DNA of 64,000 nt. Origin: DMER64 sp964600385 (GTDB lineage Bacteria; Bacteroidota; Bacteroidia; Bacteroidales; UBA932). The position numbers were made by a program, and so were the translations under genes. Positions 10,701 to 19,058 of the stretch are shown here, in pieces (position 1 is the stretch's first letter; every line of letters begins with the position of its first letter). The stretch lies in assembly GCA_964600385.1 (NCBI GenBank), contig CAZRJC010000003.1, positions 1-64,000 of the forward strand, written 5' to 3'. Under the pieces are notes generated by a model. It was not told the DNA's origin. It did not search any database and saw nothing but the letters and a program-made list of their open reading frames with translations.

Positions 10701-11111
10701 TTCCACGCCGCCGGAAATCCAGGAACCTATCATTCCAATAAGTGCCGGACGGATTACATGCTGTCTGTAAAAGAAATTATATCCTGTCTGCTTGTCGTTT
10801 GCAGAGAATATACGGCCGCCTATTTCCGGAAGGACACCTATTTGGGTATACTCGTTCTCAAGAGTTATGTATTTATAGTCTCTTTCTACCCTCTCGTCGG
10901 TCAGAATATCATAGATAGGATAAGGATAAACATGTCCGGCTGCGCCCTGATAGGCTCTTCCGGTAAAAAAGTAGGGATCGGGTTCGGGATCTCCCACAAG
11001 ATAAGTGGGAATCGCAGTCCTTGTCTCGCTCACTTTCACTTGTGCCATGACTGCCGGCGATAAGGTCAGCAGCGTGGCGAGAGCAAGAATGGTTCTAAGT
11101 TTTTTGTTCAT
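7701..11111 (-). CDS. Secreted DUF5107 domain protein with tetratricopeptide repeats
   Basis: 1136 residues with a signal peptide (LALATLLTLSPAVMAQ). The N-terminal half (about 25-430) matches what I recall of DUF5107: TYLVGDPEPDP, ENEYTQIGVLPEIGGRIFS, GGVEWNIPHHHR. This part resembles a galactose-mutarotase-like or GH-associated beta-sandwich. Residues about 480-1130 are a long array of TPR units (MLYYLGVVSQALGKQKEAESYYWK; PTDYKAQYYLGNLLYYYNQ). Such proteins occur next to SusCD pairs and glycosidases. The biochemical role is not established to my knowledge; sugar-ring recognition by the first half and protein scaffolding by the TPR half is an inference. The gene is 13 bases after the GH2 gene. 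Confidence 0.82.
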   Translation of the reverse strand: MNKKLRTILALATLLTLSPAVMAQVKVSETRTAIPTYLVGDPEPDPYFFTGRAYQGAAGHVYPYPIYDILTDERVERDYKYITLENEYTQIGVLPEIGGRIFSANDKQTGYNFFYRQHVIRPALIGMIGSWISGGVEWNIPHHHRASSTLNAGYEVVENPDGSKTVWVGETELCQRIKWSIGLTMFPGKSYVEATFQIQNRTPIMQSFLYWANVSVHANKDYQVQFPPQTLYGTSHSKTQYTDWPYNTLRGNEGPTDNSWWASFTGSNSTFAVNYSQDYLVGYDFGKDAGTAHWANHHVVPGKKFFLWGTESVWNEMLTEEDGAYLELMVGTFSDNQPDYSWLGPNEVRVTKQYWYPVKGIGGAKNVTLEGAVNLERKDKSTMMVGFNATSLYKNAKVLVKAGEKVLLEKTINIDPDTPFAQDFSIAETVEDKDLFAGLYDNNGVELVSYSPVVREELERPHPADRPGNPEEYKSVEELLLAAQRLEEFHNARVDPLPYYEEALRRDSLDSRVNVNLGIFYAKRTQWEKAEKYLQRAYMRLTGLHYMPEVEQTGVIYHSNPKDGEMLYYLGVVSQALGKQKEAESYYWKSAWYPGFQSASYLYLAEMYWKQGKKDKAFEAINNSIDLSGKSTISKFVKSYFLSSEGKVAEAKQLLKDNLSFDPLDFLSQVELARLNKDNAAVDHVLAHMGIPLQESIEITTFYGAVGAYSVAVDFLDYAMAHGTPFASTPMQKNAVEPFTSSPLLNYMAGYYSGLAGNSEKALTYYRKAAEMSPDYCFPSRIEEKSMLEDVTVKNPTDYKAQYYLGNLLYYYNQKDDAIAAWKKAAEVSPGYGMVYRNLGFATDKYLKDPVGAADFYRKAIAADSSDPKFFTELDILEETLKVPSAQRLARMEKNTKTIFKSDDATSRYVYLLVDNGKYDQALSILDTRHFRVWEGGQTVYTQFVDAHLLNGLKLMARKQYKKALDDFSAAGTFPTNLETNELSTGPAVTKVAYHLGLAYKALGQADKAAVAFEKCIETAAGGDAWTRRRGGADESKYFVAMAQKALGREADCKATLESMQKDIDAQNAATNTVVDIYSKFGEDGSSATIKARTIYIQGLVYLAKGDKNKAKDCFMNSLEIYPTSVWTKYFLGTCK

Positions 11112-11123
11112 AAATATTAGTGG

Positions 11124-13559
11124 TTATTTGGTGTCGTTTTTTATAATTATTTCGGTTCCTTTCAGAAGAGGAGAAGAAAAGCGGACGGTTACGTCTCCCG
11201 CTTCCCCGGTAGCAGCAATATATGCCAGCAGCCTTCCTCTGTAAGCCCTCTGATGATTGTCTGAGTAATCTGTCATATCGGTGTTGTCCGAGGCTTCGAG
11301 TCCCAGGAGCCTTGCCGGGCCGGTAATGGTACAACTAATATCATTGTCACCCAGATTAACTAAGTGACCCGCTTCATCCAGAATCTCTACCGTTAGGTGA
11401 GCCACACTTTTCCCATGGATAAAAGCAGTCTTGTCTGCGCTTACATGAAGAGCATACGGCCTTCCTGAAGTTTGTATTGTAAAACGTGACTGAACATTTC
11501 CATTAGCATCACATCCTTCGGCGGTCAGTTCTCCCGGGGAAAAAGGAATATCCCATCCGGTTACTCCCGATTCTTTGTTATAAGCAGTCATCTCTCCCAC
11601 TACTTTTCCATTCAGAAGAAGTCTGGCAAAAGGGGCGTTGGTATAACACACTACTTTTATCATCTGGCCTTCCTCATAGTTCCATGTATCCCAGGCATCT
11701 GTTGAAAGAAACCGTGCATTTCTCCCTGTTGTTGCAGGATAGGTGCCTATATAGGTGACAGGAGAGTCGCTCCACAGAGAAGCCCTGAACCAACCCCGCG
11801 GCTTGCGGAAGCTGCCCAGATCCAACAGACCGGTATACAGTCCCCGGGACGGCCATCGGCCCGATTCTCCCAGGTAATCTGTTCCTGTCCACAAGAACTG
11901 TCCCGAAATGAAATCCCTGTCCAAAACCGCTTTCCACTGTTTGTATCCTACAGATGTTTCACTGCCATAGATGACTCTTCCGGGATATTTTTCATGATCC
12001 ATGTCGTATCTGTCCTCGGTGTAGTTATAGCCTACCACGTCTATGGCTCCGGGATACTCGGTCTCATTGGACATGACAACACCTGCAAGTGCGCCCGTAA
12101 CAGGACGGGATGTGTCAATGGAACGGATCTTTGCAGCCAGCCTTTTGGCAATTACGCCTATGCGTCTTGCATCAGGAGCTTCGGGCCTATATCCGCCAAA
12201 CATTGGCTGGTTTATGGCCGAGCCATCCAGAATGGGATGAGAATAGGGATCGTTGGGATAATCCACTTCATTTCCTATACTCCATAAAATAACAGAAGGA
12301 TGGTTGCGGTCTCTAAGAACCATATCTGTGATATCCTGTTCAATCCACTCTTCAAAGAAATCATAGCTGCCCTGGAACCCGGGTATTCCTACATTCCAGC
12401 CCTCAATCCATTTTCTTTTTGGAAATTCCCACTCGTCGGAGATTTCATCAATGATCATCAGGCCCAGTCGGTCACAGAGTGTATAAACTACAGGAGCCTG
12501 AGGGTTATGAGCCAACCTGATGGCATTCACCCCCATCGATTTTAAATTGCCCAGCCTTCGTTCCCACACCTCTTCGGGGACAACAGAACCAAGGACTCCG
12601 GCATCGTGATGAAGACAGACTCCTTTGAGCTTCATATTCTTTCCATTAAGAAAGAATCCCCTGTCCGGATCAAACTGAATCATTCGCAGACCGGCATTTA
12701 TTATACAGCCGTCTACAGGAGAGCCGTCACGTAAAAGCTGAATATTAATTGAATATAAATACGGATCATCGATACTCCAAAGATGGGGCTGCAATAATTT
12801 GATTGATAATGAACCGGAATTTGCCTGGACAACAGATTTTCCTTTGGCGACCTGCTTTCCCGATGGATCGGTCAACGAGACCAAAATCTCAAGCTTTTCT
12901 TTTACCTGAATCTCGCTGAATACAGAATAATTGACTGCCACGACAGCCTTTTTGCCTTCATTCGAGAGCTCGGTGAGTTCATAGGAAGTGCCCCATTGTG
13001 CCAAGTGAATCTGTGGAGATTTGATTATATATACATCTCTGTATATGCCCGATCCTGTATACCATCTTGAGTCGGCACTCCGGCTATGGTCTACCCTTAC
13101 AGATATGATATTTTCTCCATTTACCAGATAGGGTGTCAGGTCATACATGAAGGAAACATATCCATTTGGCCTGTATCCCAGGAGATGTCCGTTCAGATAA
13201 ACAGAACTTCTGTTATATATACCTTCGAAATATATGAACTGTTTTTCCAATCCGGAAACGCTGGCGTTAAAATGCTTCCTGTACCAGGCCACTCCTCCGG
13301 GAAGATATCCGGTACAGCTTGCCAGAGAGGGAGAGAGTTTCCCCTCGATTGACCAGTCATGAGGCAAGTCCAGATGACGCCATTTTGAATCGTCGAACGT
13401 AGCCGCAGAAGCTGTTGAATCATTTCCCTGATAGAATAACCAGCCTTTATTAAACAACTCGGAACTGCCAAATGAGACTTGGGCAAAAACGGGAGTACAC
13501 ACAAGCCCTGCGATCAGCGCCACACTTAGGCAGCAGAGTTTCACTTTATCTTTAATCAT
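11124..13559 (-). CDS. Glycoside hydrolase family 2 (beta-galactosidase-like), exported
   Basis: 811 residues from the ATG at 13559. That start is preferred over one 66 bases further upstream (13625) because it places a signal peptide (MIKDKVKLCCLSVALIAGL) at the N-terminus and an AGGA lies just in front. Domains in order are a jelly-roll sugar-binding domain (PHDWSIEGKLSPS, GVAWYRKHF), an immunoglobulin-like domain, a TIM barrel and C-terminal beta-sandwiches. The TIM barrel holds GVCLHHDAGVLG, LAHNPQ and the acid/base Glu in WSIGNEVDY (about residue 431). The nucleophile is probably the Glu in IYGSETS (about 534). The usual DE(A/C)FDEW is here DEISDEWEF. First gene of the utilisation operon; it cleaves a beta-linked sugar, most likely galactose, though GH2 also includes other specificities. 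Confidence 0.9.
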   Translation of the reverse strand: MIKDKVKLCCLSVALIAGLVCTPVFAQVSFGSSELFNKGWLFYQGNDSTASAATFDDSKWRHLDLPHDWSIEGKLSPSLASCTGYLPGGVAWYRKHFNASVSGLEKQFIYFEGIYNRSSVYLNGHLLGYRPNGYVSFMYDLTPYLVNGENIISVRVDHSRSADSRWYTGSGIYRDVYIIKSPQIHLAQWGTSYELTELSNEGKKAVVAVNYSVFSEIQVKEKLEILVSLTDPSGKQVAKGKSVVQANSGSLSIKLLQPHLWSIDDPYLYSINIQLLRDGSPVDGCIINAGLRMIQFDPDRGFFLNGKNMKLKGVCLHHDAGVLGSVVPEEVWERRLGNLKSMGVNAIRLAHNPQAPVVYTLCDRLGLMIIDEISDEWEFPKRKWIEGWNVGIPGFQGSYDFFEEWIEQDITDMVLRDRNHPSVILWSIGNEVDYPNDPYSHPILDGSAINQPMFGGYRPEAPDARRIGVIAKRLAAKIRSIDTSRPVTGALAGVVMSNETEYPGAIDVVGYNYTEDRYDMDHEKYPGRVIYGSETSVGYKQWKAVLDRDFISGQFLWTGTDYLGESGRWPSRGLYTGLLDLGSFRKPRGWFRASLWSDSPVTYIGTYPATTGRNARFLSTDAWDTWNYEEGQMIKVVCYTNAPFARLLLNGKVVGEMTAYNKESGVTGWDIPFSPGELTAEGCDANGNVQSRFTIQTSGRPYALHVSADKTAFIHGKSVAHLTVEILDEAGHLVNLGDNDISCTITGPARLLGLEASDNTDMTDYSDNHQRAYRGRLLAYIAATGEAGDVTVRFSSPLLKGTEIIIKNDTK

Positions 13560-13603
13560 TCCTATTGACTTTCTTTTTGCAACAGTTTTGCTGATTTTTA
13601 TTT

Positions 13604-13634
13604 CAAATTTATACTGTATAGGCAATTCTGCACA
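13604..13634 (-). promoter_or_regulatory. Predicted promoter of the polysaccharide utilisation operon
   Basis: On the minus strand TAAATTTG (13611-13604) matches the Bacteroidetes -7 box TAnnTTTG. With a 19-base spacer, TGTG (13634-13631) stands where TTTG is expected. Transcription would start near 13598, giving a leader of about 40 bases before the GH2 start. The 170-base divergent gap between this gene and the hybrid regulator should also hold the regulator's binding site, which I could not identify. Confidence 0.55.
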
Positions 13635-13708
13635 ATATTCAAATCATTCAAAAAGGGTCTGTATTTGACCAATGAATTAAATGCATATGCTTAATGAAGT
13701 TTTAGATA

Positions 13709-13716
13709 TATATTTG
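13709..13716 (+). promoter_or_regulatory. Predicted -7 box of the hybrid regulator gene
   Basis: TATATTTG fits TAnnTTTG and ends 16 bases before the ATG at 13733. No clear TTTG is seen at the standard distance upstream. Confidence 0.5.
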
Positions 13717-13732
13717 CGCTAATCGCAATCAG

Positions 13733-16700
13733 ATGATGAAAAGACTTGTTTTTCTCCTAATTTCTATCTTTTTTTTACCATTTCTTCTTCTGGCGGAAGA
13801 AGGAGCAAATAAGCACGTTACCAAATGGCTCCAGTTGGATAAGGGCCTTTCGAACAACTTTATAGTTTCTCTGGACATAGACAGATACGGTGTTCTCTGG
13901 ATAGGAACAGAAGAAGGTATGAACCGGTTTGATGGAGTATCTATAAGCAGTTTTACCAAATACTCGGGCGTCCTCCCCGGAAATGAATTAAATAAAGTGG
14001 TGTCTGACCGGTTCAGCGACAAAGTGTGGATTGCCTCACAGCGATCGGGCATTGCATCGTATGATTATTCTACCGGTAAATCTTTCTTTATAAAGCATGA
14101 TGTCAATCCCGAACTTTCACTTCCATCCAATGAAATAACATGCGTTACTCAGGATGACCGGGGCGATATCTGGTTTAGCACATATACTAAGGGTATTGGA
14201 AAGTATGAGGTAAGTACGGGAAAAATAACTCTTTACAATTCAGAGAATGTAAAGGGGATGCCGGACAATATCATACGTTCTTTCGTCATTGGGGAGGATA
14301 ACAATATCTATGCTGCCTATTACGGAAGTGGCATAGTCATTATAGAACCTGAGAACAGGACGGCTGTACAACATCTGTCTGTCCCGGGAGATCCCACTTC
14401 CTTGCCCTCAAATGAAATCGGCAGTATATACAGGAGTAAGGACAACAATATATGGATTGGAACACGCAGAGGCCTGGCACTATACAGAAAAGTCACCAAA
14501 GATTTTACTGTTTTTGATAAAAACAACTCGGGGCTTCCGGACGGGCTCATATTTTCTGTCCTGGTAACATCGGATAATAAGCTACTCGCATCTCCCGATT
14601 TCAATGGCGTCTGGGGAATGGATCTAGATGAAATGAATTCATCAAAGACATTCACACGGCTTGCAGAGACAGAAGAGATAATTAATATAGGTATTCATGC
14701 AATGTGTGAGGACCGTTTTGGGAATCTCTGGCTGGGTTCGTATGGAAGCGGATTGATGTTTATCAGTCGTAATGCCTTGCCTTTTTCTAAGATTACTCAT
14801 CCTTTTAGCCTTTCTGAAAGAAGTGTGACTGACATGGATTTCATGGGAAATGGGAAAATGATAGTAGGCACCGATGGCGGGGGAATAGACATTCTGGACA
14901 GAAATCTTAAAAATACAGGAAAGTCCGGTTTGTCCCTCCCTGATAAGAGTATTCTGAGTATCTTTTGCGACAGTGACGGACATTATTGGATAGGTTCATT
15001 CAATGGCTATACTGCCGTTGTGGACAGTTCAATGAACCTGTTGGCGACGGTTGATATCCGTGAAGTCAGATCATTTCACGAACACGGTGACACTATGTGG
15101 GTGGCTTCGGGGTTGAGCGGTCTGTATGCTGTGGACAGAAAAGAGTATAAAAGACTGAACCGCTACGGCTCCTCGTATTTTCCCGATAGCTATATCAAAT
15201 CCGTTGGCATGGATCAAAGAGACAGACTGTGGGTAGGGACGTTCAGAAGCGGCCTGTTTATTTTAGATAAAAACATGAAGACCCTGGCTTCGTTTAACAC
15301 AGACAATGGATTTCCTTCTAATTCCATTAATCAAATTCTGTCCGATAGCAGAGGAAACATGTGGGTGGCCTCAGGTGAAGGATTGGTACGATTCAGCACG
15401 AACGGCGACATAAAAATTGATAAAATATATTCTGCCGGAGATGGCCTTATTTCAGAAAATATAAGGGCCATTGTCGAAGATAGAGACAACACTATTTGGT
15501 TCAGTACCAATCTATCAATATGTCATTTAGACCTTAAGACAGAGAAAATAACAGAGTATAGCTACAGGAGCGGGATTGCTAATGGGAATTACGCCCCCGG
15601 GGCCGGAGCCATCAGGGATGATGGATTGATTAGCTTTGGCTCGACAGAAGGAATAACATGTTTCTATCCGGACAAGGTTATCAACCCCGGTACCGATCTC
15701 CCGATTCATTTCTCGGAATTGCAAATTTTTGACGCAAATGATCCCATAACCGGTGAAAATCCGATTATTTTCCTTTCCGAAAAAGAGAGCATCGTGCTTC
15801 GACATAACCAAAACAGCTTTAATGTATCTTTTGCAGTAGATAATTTCGGGTTGGCTGACAATATAGAGTACTCATATAAGGTAGAAGGCAAGGACCATAA
15901 CTGGTTCCTGTCCAAGCATGGAAATTTCGTCTCGTTCCATCAGCTTGCCCCCGGGAAATATACGCTCTATGTACGTTCCAGGCTGACTGACGGCGACTGG
16001 TCCGAATATATCACATCACTTGATATAAAGATAAAACCCCCGTTCTATGCTTCGATCACGGCCTATATTATCTACACTCTTCTATTCATTGGTTTGATAT
16101 ACATATTATTATTCCTGTATACGTCAAAAATTGAAAGAGACAATGAATTAAAGCTGGAGAAGGCCTCGATATCACATATCAGAGAGGTTAATGAAGAACG
16201 TCTTCGTTTTTACACCAACATCACCCACGAGCTTAAAACTCCTTTGACTTTGATTCTGGGACCGACAGAGGACCTAAAGAATGACGAATCCCTTCCGGAA
16301 ACCGCCAGAAAGAAAATAGCAGTAGCTCATAAGAATGCAAGCAGTTTGCTTGACCTGATTAACCAATTGCTGAATTTCAGAAAAACAGAAACCAACAATG
16401 TAGTATTTAAACCATCCTATGGGGATCTCAGTTCCTTCATGGAAGATATCGGTACAATCTTCACTGAATCCAATCCCAATAAAAACACAATTATCCGGCT
16501 TGATATAACCAAAGATGTCATGGCAACCTTCGACCATGAGATCATGACAACCATATTAAACAATCTGCTGAGCAATGCCATGAAATACACTTCTTCCGGT
16601 TCTGTTACGCTGGGACTTAAAACGGAGTATATTTCGGGGCAGCGTTCAGCTGTCATTAGCGTGGCCGATACAGGTCTTGGTATTGATAAAGATCAGTACG

Positions 16701-17722
16701 ATAAAATTTTTGACAGGTACTACCAGATACCTGGACGACAACAGGCACAAGGCAATGGCATTGGTCTCTCTCTTGTAAAGAATCTGGTGGCTATCCATAA
16801 TGGGACTGTGACTGTAGAGAGTGAGATGGGTAAAGGTAGCGTATTTACAGTCAGAATCCCTCTTGAATCGGCTCAGGAGTTTCAGCCATCGAAACTAGAT
16901 ACGATAAGTGATGCAGAAGCCAACAACTCACGTCCCATTATTGTTATTGCCGAAGACAACTACGACATCAGAGAATATTTAAAAGCCTCTTTGTTAGATA
17001 ATTATGATGTACACACTGCAAAAGACGGGCAGGAAGGTTATTCACTCGCTATCAGATATATGCCCGATATAATCATCAGCGATATCATGATGCCGGTTAT
17101 GGATGGCCTGAAGTTCTGTGAAAAAGTAAAACAGCACATCAGCTTGAGTCACATACCGGTAATTCTTCTTACAGCCAAGGATACAAACGAAGACAGAAGT
17201 GAAGGATACAAATCAGGAGCAGATTCCTACATAACCAAACCGTTCACCAGCGAGATGCTCAATGCACGCATCCAGAATCTTTTAGAATCCAGACAAAAGC
17301 TTGCAAAACAATTCGTCAATTCTGTCCCCGAGAAAAACACAATTGATTTGGTTCACAGTGGTTTTTCATCTATCGACAACGAGTTCCTTCAGAAAATTTC
17401 GAACTATATAGAGGAGAACCTTTCATCGGATGATCTGGATATAGGCTCTTTGGCAGAAAAAATGAACATGAGCCCGTCTTCTCTCTACCGTAAACTTAAA
17501 GGCCTTATAGGGATCTCTGCCATTGAATTCATACGGAAAATCAAAATGAGAAAAGCCGCAGAAATGCTCGCTTCCGGGAATTTCAATGTTTCCGAGACCA
17601 CCTGGAATGTGGGAATCAACAGCATGATCTATTTCAGGCAGTGCTTTAAAGATGAATTCGGCATGTCTCCTTCTGAATACAAGAAAAAACACCAGCCGGG
17701 ACCACCCTCATCAAACTCATAG
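13733..17722 (+). CDS. Hybrid two-component system protein (periplasmic propeller sensor, kinase, receiver, AraC-type HTH)
   Basis: 1329 residues, full length for the family. A signal segment is followed by two seven-bladed propellers of Reg_prop repeats (about 30-640; for example GVLWIGTEEGMNRFDG, NIWIGTRRGLALY). Next come a Y_Y_Y domain (about 690-760, SYKVEGKDHNWF) and a transmembrane helix (about 772-795). The histidine kinase has His832 in FYTNITHELKTPL, and the ATPase has DTGLGI and GNGIGLSLVKNL. The receiver carries Asp1117 (SDIMMPVMDG) and the C-terminal AraC HTH spans about 1220-1325. It senses an oligosaccharide in the periplasm and activates the divergent operon at 1-13559. It is transcribed away from that operon, the usual arrangement for such regulators. 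Confidence 0.96.
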   Translation: MMKRLVFLLISIFFLPFLLLAEEGANKHVTKWLQLDKGLSNNFIVSLDIDRYGVLWIGTEEGMNRFDGVSISSFTKYSGVLPGNELNKVVSDRFSDKVWIASQRSGIASYDYSTGKSFFIKHDVNPELSLPSNEITCVTQDDRGDIWFSTYTKGIGKYEVSTGKITLYNSENVKGMPDNIIRSFVIGEDNNIYAAYYGSGIVIIEPENRTAVQHLSVPGDPTSLPSNEIGSIYRSKDNNIWIGTRRGLALYRKVTKDFTVFDKNNSGLPDGLIFSVLVTSDNKLLASPDFNGVWGMDLDEMNSSKTFTRLAETEEIINIGIHAMCEDRFGNLWLGSYGSGLMFISRNALPFSKITHPFSLSERSVTDMDFMGNGKMIVGTDGGGIDILDRNLKNTGKSGLSLPDKSILSIFCDSDGHYWIGSFNGYTAVVDSSMNLLATVDIREVRSFHEHGDTMWVASGLSGLYAVDRKEYKRLNRYGSSYFPDSYIKSVGMDQRDRLWVGTFRSGLFILDKNMKTLASFNTDNGFPSNSINQILSDSRGNMWVASGEGLVRFSTNGDIKIDKIYSAGDGLISENIRAIVEDRDNTIWFSTNLSICHLDLKTEKITEYSYRSGIANGNYAPGAGAIRDDGLISFGSTEGITCFYPDKVINPGTDLPIHFSELQIFDANDPITGENPIIFLSEKESIVLRHNQNSFNVSFAVDNFGLADNIEYSYKVEGKDHNWFLSKHGNFVSFHQLAPGKYTLYVRSRLTDGDWSEYITSLDIKIKPPFYASITAYIIYTLLFIGLIYILLFLYTSKIERDNELKLEKASISHIREVNEERLRFYTNITHELKTPLTLILGPTEDLKNDESLPETARKKIAVAHKNASSLLDLINQLLNFRKTETNNVVFKPSYGDLSSFMEDIGTIFTESNPNKNTIIRLDITKDVMATFDHEIMTTILNNLLSNAMKYTSSGSVTLGLKTEYISGQRSAVISVADTGLGIDKDQYDKIFDRYYQIPGRQQAQGNGIGLSLVKNLVAIHNGTVTVESEMGKGSVFTVRIPLESAQEFQPSKLDTISDAEANNSRPIIVIAEDNYDIREYLKASLLDNYDVHTAKDGQEGYSLAIRYMPDIIISDIMMPVMDGLKFCEKVKQHISLSHIPVILLTAKDTNEDRSEGYKSGADSYITKPFTSEMLNARIQNLLESRQKLAKQFVNSVPEKNTIDLVHSGFSSIDNEFLQKISNYIEENLSSDDLDIGSLAEKMNMSPSSLYRKLKGLIGISAIEFIRKIKMRKAAEMLASGNFNVSETTWNVGINSMIYFRQCFKDEFGMSPSEYKKKHQPGPPSSNS

Positions 17723-17750
17723 AAGCGAATGGGTGGCAGACCCGCCGCTT

Positions 17751-17886
17751 TCCCATTTCATCACAAAGGAAGAACTCCACAAGATATTTAGAAAAAGGGA
17801 AACCTCGCGCCCGCGGAGGGAAGGACCCATTGGCGCTAGCCAATGGGAGGCGTTTCCCTTTCTAAATATCTTGTAACCGTTCTTAG
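17751..17886 (+). repeat. Palindromic intergenic element, copy 1
   Basis: The core at 17779-17874 starts with ACAAGATATTTAG and ends with its reverse complement CTAAATATCTTGT. AAGAAC/GTTCTT further out extends the arms. Inside is a second perfect stem, CCCATTGGC-GCTA-GCCAATGGG (17826-17847), and an asymmetric GC-rich block (CCTCGCGCCCGCGG, 17803-17816). A second copy in opposite orientation lies at about 50357-50491. The two share roughly 95% of the core and also some flank (TCCCATTTC, AAGGAAGAAC). It lies between two convergent genes and overlaps the stop codon of the acyltransferase gene, so it could end transcription from both sides. Confidence 0.85.
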
Positions 17887-19025
17887 CTCCTGTGCAAAAA
17901 CATTTTGCTCAAGCGCTTGCGTACCGGCCCGTCGTAAAACCTCATGCACAGGTAAGCCAGCACGATAGACCCGAAGAACAGAGCCAGCGCCCCGGGCAGA
18001 GACTGTACAAACGTCAGATTCTCATTCTTGACCCAGGCATAGTAGAAATAAATAAACGGATAATGCACCATATACAGCGGGTACGAAATATCACCCAGGA
18101 ACTTGCACAGGCGGGTGGTTATTTTGTCCGTTGTCTGCCCAGATGCCCCCAGATACACAAGCAGGGGAAAAACAGCCAGCACACAAAGGGTGTCGTACAG
18201 ACCGTTCATCCAGAGATGCTCACTTCCGCCTATCCGGGGAATTGCCGATAAAATCAGTATGCCGAGGCCGCCAATCCAGAAGGCCCCCCTTACCCGTATC
18301 GGCTTAAAGATGCGGGACATGAGCAATCCGGCCGAGAAAGAGAACATCAGGCGCAGCGAGCCGCCCAGCATGTTGTCCCCTGTAAGCGAAAAGCCCACGC
18401 AGAGGTCACCGTACGGTACCCATATGGCAAAAGCCGACAAGCCTAGGCCGGCAATCAAAACCAGTACCCAAAGGGCTTTTGTTGGCAGTCTGCGGATAAA
18501 CAGTGCATAAAGGATATTGCCGATGTACTCGAAGAAAAGGGACCAGCTGGGCCCGTTAAGCGGGAACATCTCTCCCACTCCCCTGACCTCGGTTCCTGGC
18601 GTTGCCGGAATAAGCAAGGCACTTATCACAGTGGCTATCAAAAGCATCGTCATAGATATTTTTGAAACATCCCAGACAGGGCAGCCCTGGAAGTAGAACA
18701 TGATGGCACCAATAAACGTTCCCATTACCACCATAGGGTGCAGCCTTATGAACCTGCGTTTGAAAAACTCTTTGACTTTCATGGTTTTCCAGCGTTCATC
18801 GTAGGCATAGCCCATGACAAACCCGGACAGGATAAAGAAGAAATCGACTGCCAGGTATCCGTGATTTATCTGCTGGTCAAGATGACTTGTGGCAAATGCT
18901 TCAAAAATGTGAAACCAGACAACCGTTAACGCGGCCACGCCACGTAATCCGTCCAGGATATGATAATGTTGTTTTGTATCGGCAAAGCCGGAAGAAGAAA
19001 AAGAAGGGGAAGAAAGTAGCGCCAT
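17883..19025 (-). CDS. Acyltransferase 3 family integral membrane protein
   Basis: 380 residues with about ten hydrophobic segments. The start HYHILDGLRGVAALTVVWFHIFEAF and the following VDFFFILSGFVMGYAYDERW are the family signature, including the conserved His in 'WFHIF' and RRFIRLHP. Members (OafA-like) transfer acetyl or other acyl groups to surface sugars or lipids in the inner membrane. The target is unknown here. It is the last gene of a minus-strand run starting at 21883. Its stop codon lies inside the palindromic element at 17751-17886. Confidence 0.88.
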   Translation of the reverse strand: MALLSSPSFSSSGFADTKQHYHILDGLRGVAALTVVWFHIFEAFATSHLDQQINHGYLAVDFFFILSGFVMGYAYDERWKTMKVKEFFKRRFIRLHPMVVMGTFIGAIMFYFQGCPVWDVSKISMTMLLIATVISALLIPATPGTEVRGVGEMFPLNGPSWSLFFEYIGNILYALFIRRLPTKALWVLVLIAGLGLSAFAIWVPYGDLCVGFSLTGDNMLGGSLRLMFSFSAGLLMSRIFKPIRVRGAFWIGGLGILILSAIPRIGGSEHLWMNGLYDTLCVLAVFPLLVYLGASGQTTDKITTRLCKFLGDISYPLYMVHYPFIYFYYAWVKNENLTFVQSLPGALALFFGSIVLAYLCMRFYDGPVRKRLSKMFLHRS

Positions 19026-19058
19026 AACCTGCGCAAAGGTAGTTCAAAGACGCGAATT

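Noticed and set aside
13560..13625. Upstream start for the GH2 gene (22 additional codons)
   Set aside because: The extra residues are basic, would bury the signal peptide and would overlap the predicted -7 box.
17779..17874. Insertion sequence end or transposase remnant
   Set aside because: No transposase frame is present near either copy, and clear target-site duplications could not be found, so it is reported only as a palindromic repeat.
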